Assembly (NCBI GenBank): GCA_002371675.1
Contig: DFGE01000030.1
Coordinates: forward strand, 1 to 45,894
DNA: 45,894 bases
Direction: 5' to 3'
DNA from: Clostridiales bacterium UBA3758
GTDB lineage: Bacteria; Bacillota; Clostridia; Oscillospirales; Oscillospiraceae
The notes beneath the pieces were generated by a model. The model searched no databases, was not told the origin of the DNA, and was given only the letters and a program-made list of their open reading frames with translations. The translations under genes and the position numbers were made by a program. Positions 41,837-45,894 of the stretch are shown piece by piece (within the stretch, counting starts at the first letter, position 1; each line of letters begins with the position of its first letter).

Positions 41837-41868
41837 AGCGGTGAGATCGTCTGATCCCACCGCTTTTG
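41837..41868 (+). terminator. Terminator after the VirB6-like gene
   Basis: AGCGGTG (41837-41843) pairs with CACCGCT (41858-41864), with inner GATC/GATC pairing, followed by TTTGTCTT. A leftward gene converges from the right. Confidence 0.65.
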
Positions 41869-41870
41869 TC

Positions 41871-42191
41871 TTAATCCGTTTCACCATGAAACGCAATCTG
41901 TCCGTAGTCCAGTACCGGGGCTGTCTCCAGCACATGATCGAGCCATTCCTTTTCTCGGCGTTTCTTGGCTGCGTAGCGCAGCGCCCAGGCCACGACGAAA
42001 ACAAGGATGCTCGCCGCGAGAAGAATCCCAGAGAGCGTTTCATTTGCCGCGGCCCACTTCGGCCAGAACAGGCGCGTTGCCACCAACCAGCACCCCAGCG
42101 GAAACAGGTAAAGCCTCCACAAGAGTTTTACCACAAACGGCAGCGCAATCAACGCCCCGGCCACGATCAAAAGCTGTTGTATTATGCTCAT
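41871..42191 (-). CDS. Small membrane protein, antisense to the transfer operon
   Basis: 106 residues; ATG 42191 follows AAAGGAGC. Two membrane helices (about 2-22 and 50-74), a basic loop (YAAKKRREKEWLD) and a tail ending IAFHGETD, which is encoded by palindrome site 10. It is leftward between two rightward transfer genes. Family unknown; it could be an exclusion or regulatory protein (guess). Confidence 0.65.
   Translation of the reverse strand: MSIIQQLLIVAGALIALPFVVKLLWRLYLFPLGCWLVATRLFWPKWAAANETLSGILLAASILVFVVAWALRYAAKKRREKEWLDHVLETAPVLDYGQIAFHGETD
41873..41897. repeat. parS-like palindrome site 10 (centre CCA)
   Basis: Core GTTTCACCATGAAAC (41878-41892), arms AATCC/GCAAT (two changes). 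It overlaps the stop of the leftward small membrane protein gene. Confidence 0.85.
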
Positions 42192-42285
42192 TTTTCGCAA
42201 GCTCCTTTCAAAACATTTTTCTGCTAATATTATCTCAAATATGCAAATACCTGTCAAATTTTCGCACGAATTGGAGGTAAAAGTC

Positions 42286-42633
42286 ATCAAAGAAGTTAAA
42301 ATCCCGAAAGAGATACGGCAGTACAAAGAAAGCATTTTCTTTGGCCTGTCTGCCCGTCAATTCTTCTGCGCGATCTTTGCCGTCGGCATCGCCGCCGGCG
42401 CGTATCTGCTCCTGGGTGATGTGATCGGCAAGGAAACCGCAAGCTGGCTCTGCATCGTCCTGGCTGCGCCCGCTGCCATGGCGGGCTTTTTCAACTATAA
42501 CGGCATGACATTTGAGCAATTTCTGTGGGCGGTCATCAAGACCGAGTTCCTGTTTGCCGGGGATCGTAAATACGTCGGGGAAAACCTCTGCTATAACAGC
42601 TTCAACAGAAAGGGGCGTGGAGACTTTGATTAA
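42286..42633 (+). CDS. prgI: PrgI-family conjugation protein; probable ATC start
   Basis: The best ribosome site TTGGAGG (42271-42277) is 8 bases before an ATC at 42286, from which the frame reads KEVKIPKEIRQYKESIFFGL, the usual PrgI N-terminus; 115 residues. An ATG at 42241 is in frame but has no ribosome site and would add 15 residues unlike the family. Two membrane helices (about 25-45 and 52-70) and the motif NYNGMTFEQFLWA are typical. PrgI sits beside VirB4 in Gram-positive type IV systems and resembles VirB3. It overlaps virB4. Confidence 0.85.
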   Translation: MKEVKIPKEIRQYKESIFFGLSARQFFCAIFAVGIAAGAYLLLGDVIGKETASWLCIVLAAPAAMAGFFNYNGMTFEQFLWAVIKTEFLFAGDRKYVGENLCYNSFNRKGRGDFD

Positions 42634-44944
42634 AACCCTTGCAGCCGCGAATAAGAGCGAGCGCGTGAAAGTAAAGGTGCCGCGCTCCGTCCAGCAGAGC
42701 ATCCCGATCAAGCGCATCTTCACCAACGGCATTTGGGAAGTCGGGAACAAGCACTCCCGGAGCTGGAAGCTCACGGACGTAAACTATATTGCCGCCTCGC
42801 AGGAGACGCGGGAAAGCATTTTCAGTGCATATTGCGGTGCGCTCAATTCGATGCCTACCGACGCCACCGCCAAGATCACCATTGTCAATCATCGGCTCAA
42901 CCCGGCAGAGTTTGAGCGCCGTATCCTTTTTCCGTACAAGGATGACTGGCTCGATCACTACCGGGAGGAAGCCAATGGCATTATGAAAGGCCGGGCGGCG
43001 CAGAGCAACAATCTTGTCCAGGAACGCTTTGTGACGCTCTCCATCCCCAAAAGGAAGATCGAGGAAAGCAAGACCTATTTCCGCCGCGCCGGAGCAAATC
43101 TGCAAAAGACCTTTGCCCGCCTGGACTCCGGCATCACCCCGGCCAGGAACTATGACAGGCTCCGTGTGCTGCATGACTTCTTCCGTCCCGGCTATGAGCA
43201 GTATTTCGACTATGACGATTACCGCTTTATGCGGACCGGCAGAGACTTCCGAGATCTGATCTGTCCGGACAGCATTTCTTTCAAGCGCAACCACTTTGAG
43301 TTTGGGGACAAGTTCGGGCGCGTTCTGTTTCTGCGCACCTATGCGTCCTTCTTGACAGACGATCTCATTTCCGATCTGACCGAGTATGCCCGCGATCTAA
43401 TCCTGTCCATCGACATGATCCCGGTGCCTACGGACGAGGCCGTGAAAGAGGTTGAATCTATCATCCTCGGCGTGGAGACGGACATTACCCGCTGGCAGCA
43501 GCGGCAGAACAGCAAGAACAACTTTACCGCCGAAGTTCCCCGCACAATGGAGCAGAAACGGGAAAACTCTCGCGGCTTCATGGACGATCTGACGCAGAAC
43601 GACCAGCGCATGATCTTCTCCCTTATTACCATCGTCCATACCGCCGGCAGTATGGAAGAGCTGGACGCCGATACGGAAAGTCTGATCGCCATCGGCAAGG
43701 AGCATCTTTGTGATATATCCCCGGCGCGTTTTCAGCAGGAGGACGGCTTGAACACCGCTTTGCCCTACGGCCTGCGCCGCATCCACGCGCTGAACACCCT
43801 CACCACGGAAAGCTGTGCCGTGGCGATCCCGTTCCGGGCGCAGGAGATCCAAGACCCCAGCGGCTTGTCCTATGGCATCAACGAGGTCAGCAAGAATCCC
43901 ATTGTCTGCGACCGCAAGCTGCTATCCTCCCCCCACGCTTTTTATCTCGGTATTTCCGGCTCCGGCAAGTCCATGGGCATGAAGTCCACCATTATGAATG
44001 TCGCCCTCGGCACCGACGACGATATTATCATCGTGGACGCCGAGCGCGAGTACGGCACTCTGGCCCGCGCCTTCGGCGGCGAGGTCGTGGAGATCAGCCC
44101 GAACAGCAATCACCATCTGAATCCGCTGGAAATCCCCGCAGGGTACGAGGATGAAAACCCCGTGGCTCAGAAGTCCGAGCTGATTATGAGTATTCTGGAA
44201 CAGCAGATGGGAACCGGCTCAATCAGCGGCAGCTATAAGTCCATCATTGACCGCTGTACAGCAAACATCTACAAGCCTTATCTGCGAGGAAAAGCACCCG
44301 CGCCGCTCCTGTCCGACTGGCGCAACGAGGTCATGCGTCAGCCGGAGCCGGAGGCGCGGGAGCTGGCCTTGACTGCCGAGCTGATCACTGAGGGCAGCTT
44401 GAATGTATTTGCCCATGCCTCGGACGTGGATATGGGCAACCGGATTATCGTCCTTGATCTCTACGAAATGGGCGACTCCCTGCGCAAGACAGCGCTTGTG
44501 GTCACGCTGGAGGCCATTCAAAACCGCGTCATGGAAAACCGCAAACGTGGCAAGTTTACCTGGGTATTCATCGACGAGGTGTATCTGTACTTCAAGTACC
44601 ATTATTCCGCAGAAGTCTTGTACAAGGCATGGAAGCGTTTTCGCAAGTACGGCGGTATTCTGACCGCTGCCACGCAGAACGTGGAGGAATGTCTAACCTC
44701 CGACACGGCGCGTCTCATGTTCGCAAACTCCGAGTTCCTTATGCTATTCAACCAGGCCGCCACCGACCGGGCGGAGCTGTCCAGCCTCCTGCATATCTCT
44801 GATACGCAGATGGGCTATGTGACGGACGTTGAGCCGGGACATGGTCTTATGCGGGTATCCGGCGCGGTGATCCCGTTTGACTGTACGATCCCGCAGGACA
44901 CGGAGCTGTACCGGCTGATGAACACCACGCCTGGACGCGGCTGA
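42626..44944 (+). CDS. virB4: VirB4-type conjugation ATPase
   Basis: 772 residues with TTG start at 42626, preceded by AAAGGGG and GGAG; it overlaps the prgI stop by 8 bases. N-terminal half helical, then RecA-like ATPase: Walker A GISGSGKS (442-449), DDDIIIVDAEREYG as a nearby motif, FTWVFIDEVYLYF as Walker B, and TAATQNVEECL with a sensor Gln. It energises channel assembly and substrate transfer. The longer frame from 42512 is not used because it reads through prgI. Confidence 0.95.
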   Translation: MIKTLAAANKSERVKVKVPRSVQQSIPIKRIFTNGIWEVGNKHSRSWKLTDVNYIAASQETRESIFSAYCGALNSMPTDATAKITIVNHRLNPAEFERRILFPYKDDWLDHYREEANGIMKGRAAQSNNLVQERFVTLSIPKRKIEESKTYFRRAGANLQKTFARLDSGITPARNYDRLRVLHDFFRPGYEQYFDYDDYRFMRTGRDFRDLICPDSISFKRNHFEFGDKFGRVLFLRTYASFLTDDLISDLTEYARDLILSIDMIPVPTDEAVKEVESIILGVETDITRWQQRQNSKNNFTAEVPRTMEQKRENSRGFMDDLTQNDQRMIFSLITIVHTAGSMEELDADTESLIAIGKEHLCDISPARFQQEDGLNTALPYGLRRIHALNTLTTESCAVAIPFRAQEIQDPSGLSYGINEVSKNPIVCDRKLLSSPHAFYLGISGSGKSMGMKSTIMNVALGTDDDIIIVDAEREYGTLARAFGGEVVEISPNSNHHLNPLEIPAGYEDENPVAQKSELIMSILEQQMGTGSISGSYKSIIDRCTANIYKPYLRGKAPAPLLSDWRNEVMRQPEPEARELALTAELITEGSLNVFAHASDVDMGNRIIVLDLYEMGDSLRKTALVVTLEAIQNRVMENRKRGKFTWVFIDEVYLYFKYHYSAEVLYKAWKRFRKYGGILTAATQNVEECLTSDTARLMFANSEFLMLFNQAATDRAELSSLLHISDTQMGYVTDVEPGHGLMRVSGAVIPFDCTIPQDTELYRLMNTTPGRG

Positions 44945-44945
44945 T

Positions 44946-45894
44946 ATGGAGCGCAGCAAAGCAAAAGAGGCCGGGCGCAAAAGAGCCATCCGGGAGAAAG
45001 CCAATGCGCTGAAGGACAAGCCGCCCCGGAAAGCACCGACGAAAGAGGCCATCAAGCAGGCAGGCCGATACCACGCGATAGAGACGGCGAAAAAGCAACT
45101 CTCCGAAGCACAGCAGGCCATAGCCCCCGACCGGGAGCAGCAGCCCTATACCGCCGTGGACAAGGTGGAAAGCTATACCGCCAATGCCGCCCACGAGGTG
45201 TTGCAAACCCTGCCCTCCGCAGGAAAGCCCAGACAGCCCCCCGATAATCCGTTTCACCGTGAAACGGATTTCCGGGAGAAAAAAACGCGCAAGCCCAAAC
45301 CACAGGAACAAATGCGCCGAGAGGCGGTCAAGGAGTTCAAGAAGCGCAGAACAGAGGAGCAGCAAAATGCGTATCACGGTGAAACGCATTTAGAGCCGCC
45401 CGAAGCGCAGCAGCCGAAAGAGCAAATGCGGCGCTCCTTTGTTCGGCAGTTCCGGGAACAGAAGCAGCAGCCCGCGAGGAACGCGCCGACCCCGGAGGAA
45501 ATAAAGACAAGCAGCCAGACTTTCCCGCATCCCCTCGACAACACGGCAAAACGCCAGGACATTAACACCCCGGCGCAGAAAAGAGCAATCGAGTACAGAG
45601 AACGGACAAAAGAATCTATCCCCTCCAATATCACCACGGGGCAACGTCATCAGACGCTGCCCCGCAATACTTCCTCTGTATCTGCCCCAAAAACGCAGAT
45701 TGTCAAAGAGCAGGGGCGCAGATACGCCCGCGACCAGGCCATCCGTGAGATCAAAAACGGCACGGCTAAGATCATGTCCGGGAAAGCGGCAAAGGCAACC
45801 GGTGACTTTTTCAAGAAGCTCGGAACGGCTGTCACAAAAGCCGTTACGCCCAGCCGGGAAACGCTGCTTTATGCAGCCGGGGCGCTGGTGCTTA
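44946..45894 (+). CDS. Transfer protein with long basic N-terminus (3' truncated)
   Basis: ATG 44946 starts one base after the virB4 stop; the frame stays open to the window edge (316 codons). Residues 1-290 are Lys/Arg/Gln-rich with repeated PQEQMRREAVKEF and PKEQMRRSFVRQF blocks and look disordered. A membrane helix begins at LLYAAGALVL at the edge. In related elements the gene after virB4 encodes a wall hydrolase (CHAP or lysozyme-like), so this is probably its cytosolic and membrane part (inference). Palindrome sites 11 and 12 lie inside the coding region and encode NPFHRETDF and NAYHGETHL. Confidence 0.8.
   Translation, partial: MERSKAKEAGRKRAIREKANALKDKPPRKAPTKEAIKQAGRYHAIETAKKQLSEAQQAIAPDREQQPYTAVDKVESYTANAAHEVLQTLPSAGKPRQPPDNPFHRETDFREKKTRKPKPQEQMRREAVKEFKKRRTEEQQNAYHGETHLEPPEAQQPKEQMRRSFVRQFREQKQQPARNAPTPEEIKTSSQTFPHPLDNTAKRQDINTPAQKRAIEYRERTKESIPSNITTGQRHQTLPRNTSSVSAPKTQIVKEQGRRYARDQAIREIKNGTAKIMSGKAAKATGDFFKKLGTAVTKAVTPSRETLLYAAGALVL
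45246..45270. repeat. parS-like palindrome site 11 (centre CCG), inside a gene
   Basis: Core GTTTCACCGTGAAAC (45251-45265), perfect outer arms AATCC/GGATT. In frame within the last gene, encoding FHRETD. Confidence 0.88.
45366..45390. repeat. parS-like palindrome site 12 (centre CGG), inside a gene
   Basis: Core GTATCACGGTGAAAC (45371-45385; one change), perfect outer arms AATGC/GCATT. In frame within the last gene, encoding YHGETH; 120 bases after site 11. Confidence 0.86.

Larger units (their letters stand above)
20355..45894 (+). mobile_element. Integrative and conjugative element, left part (Tn1549-like gene order)
   Basis: The left border lies between the tRNA 3' end (20203) and the first element palindrome (20363); I place it after the second terminator. 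The right end and the integrase are outside the window. Support: relaxase, MobC, PcfB, VirD4, VirB6-like, PrgI and VirB4 genes in the usual order, RepA and a ParB-like protein, cargo of different GC content, and a palindrome family found only here. The exact attL repeat cannot be set without the right end. Confidence 0.85.

Noticed and set aside
42512..44944. 810-codon version of VirB4
   Set aside because: The extra N-terminal codons are the prgI gene in another frame; the TTG at 42626 has a ribosome site.
20363..45390. CRISPR array as explanation for the repeated palindromes
   Set aside because: The copies are 50 bases to several kb apart with genes between them and no regular spacers.
20363..45390. 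The palindromes as ordinary terminators only
   Set aside because: The loop-side core is invariant while most copies lack a T-run (sites 4, 6, 7, 8, 9, 11, 12), and two lie inside an open gene. Some, such as sites 2, 5 and 9, may still terminate.

Overview
The window looks like a chromosome piece from a high-GC, anaerobic gut-type Clostridia (probably Oscillospiraceae or a relative; inferred from the V-type ATPase operon, a 2-hydroxyacyl-CoA dehydratase pair, codon use and the type of conjugative element). About 1-20.3 kb is host backbone. From about 20.35 kb to the right edge lies an integrative and conjugative element (ICE) whose far end is outside the window. || Backbone, left to right: the tail of a membrane protein; a leftward operon of three small unrecognised proteins; a YfcE-like metallophosphoesterase; a complete nine-gene V-type ATPase operon (order H-I-K-E-C-F-A-B-D) with a clear promoter and a strong terminator, whose proteolipid carries the Na+-ligand signature; a lower-GC leftward solute-binding lipoprotein gene between imperfect inverted repeats; a sigma factor/anti-sigma-like pair; a VTT (TVP38) membrane protein and a second membrane protein; a leftward operon of two 2-hydroxyacyl-CoA dehydratase-family subunits plus a 55-residue membrane protein; and tRNA-Ala(GGC), preceded by a 22-nt copy of its own 5' end. 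|| ICE, left to right: a leftward, AT-rich cassette (TcmP methyltransferase-like protein, DUF5131 three-Cys protein, a membrane protein with a possible GAF-like tail, a small Cys protein); a rightward block of a small CxxC protein, a thioester-type adhesin, a major pilin and two class C sortases; replication initiator RepA; a protein with two ParB-type domains; a DUF3846 protein; an ArdC-like protein; a leftward CoiA-like nuclease; a candidate oriT; MobC, relaxase, PcfB, VirD4, a pilin-like protein, a PIN/Phd toxin-antitoxin pair, a VirB6/TrbL-like protein, a small leftward membrane protein, PrgI, VirB4 and the start of a further transfer protein. The order resembles Tn1549-type elements (inference). 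|| The most striking signal is a family of twelve 25-nt palindromes confined to the ICE (20363 to 45390). Their core is GTTTCA-NNN-TGAAAC: the two half-sites of the bacterial ParB/Spo0J site parS (GTTTCA-CG-TGAAAC) with one extra central base. The outer arms vary in a compensatory way and the sites tend to sit on or beside stop codons. Because the same element encodes a two-domain ParB with a helix-turn-helix and no ParA is visible, I propose a dispersed ParB/parS-like partition, silencing or regulatory system specific to this ICE. A second pattern is that virD4, the virB6-like gene and prgI have no usual start codon at the expected place; an isoleucine codon (ATA, ATA, ATC) sits there at good distance from a Shine-Dalgarno.
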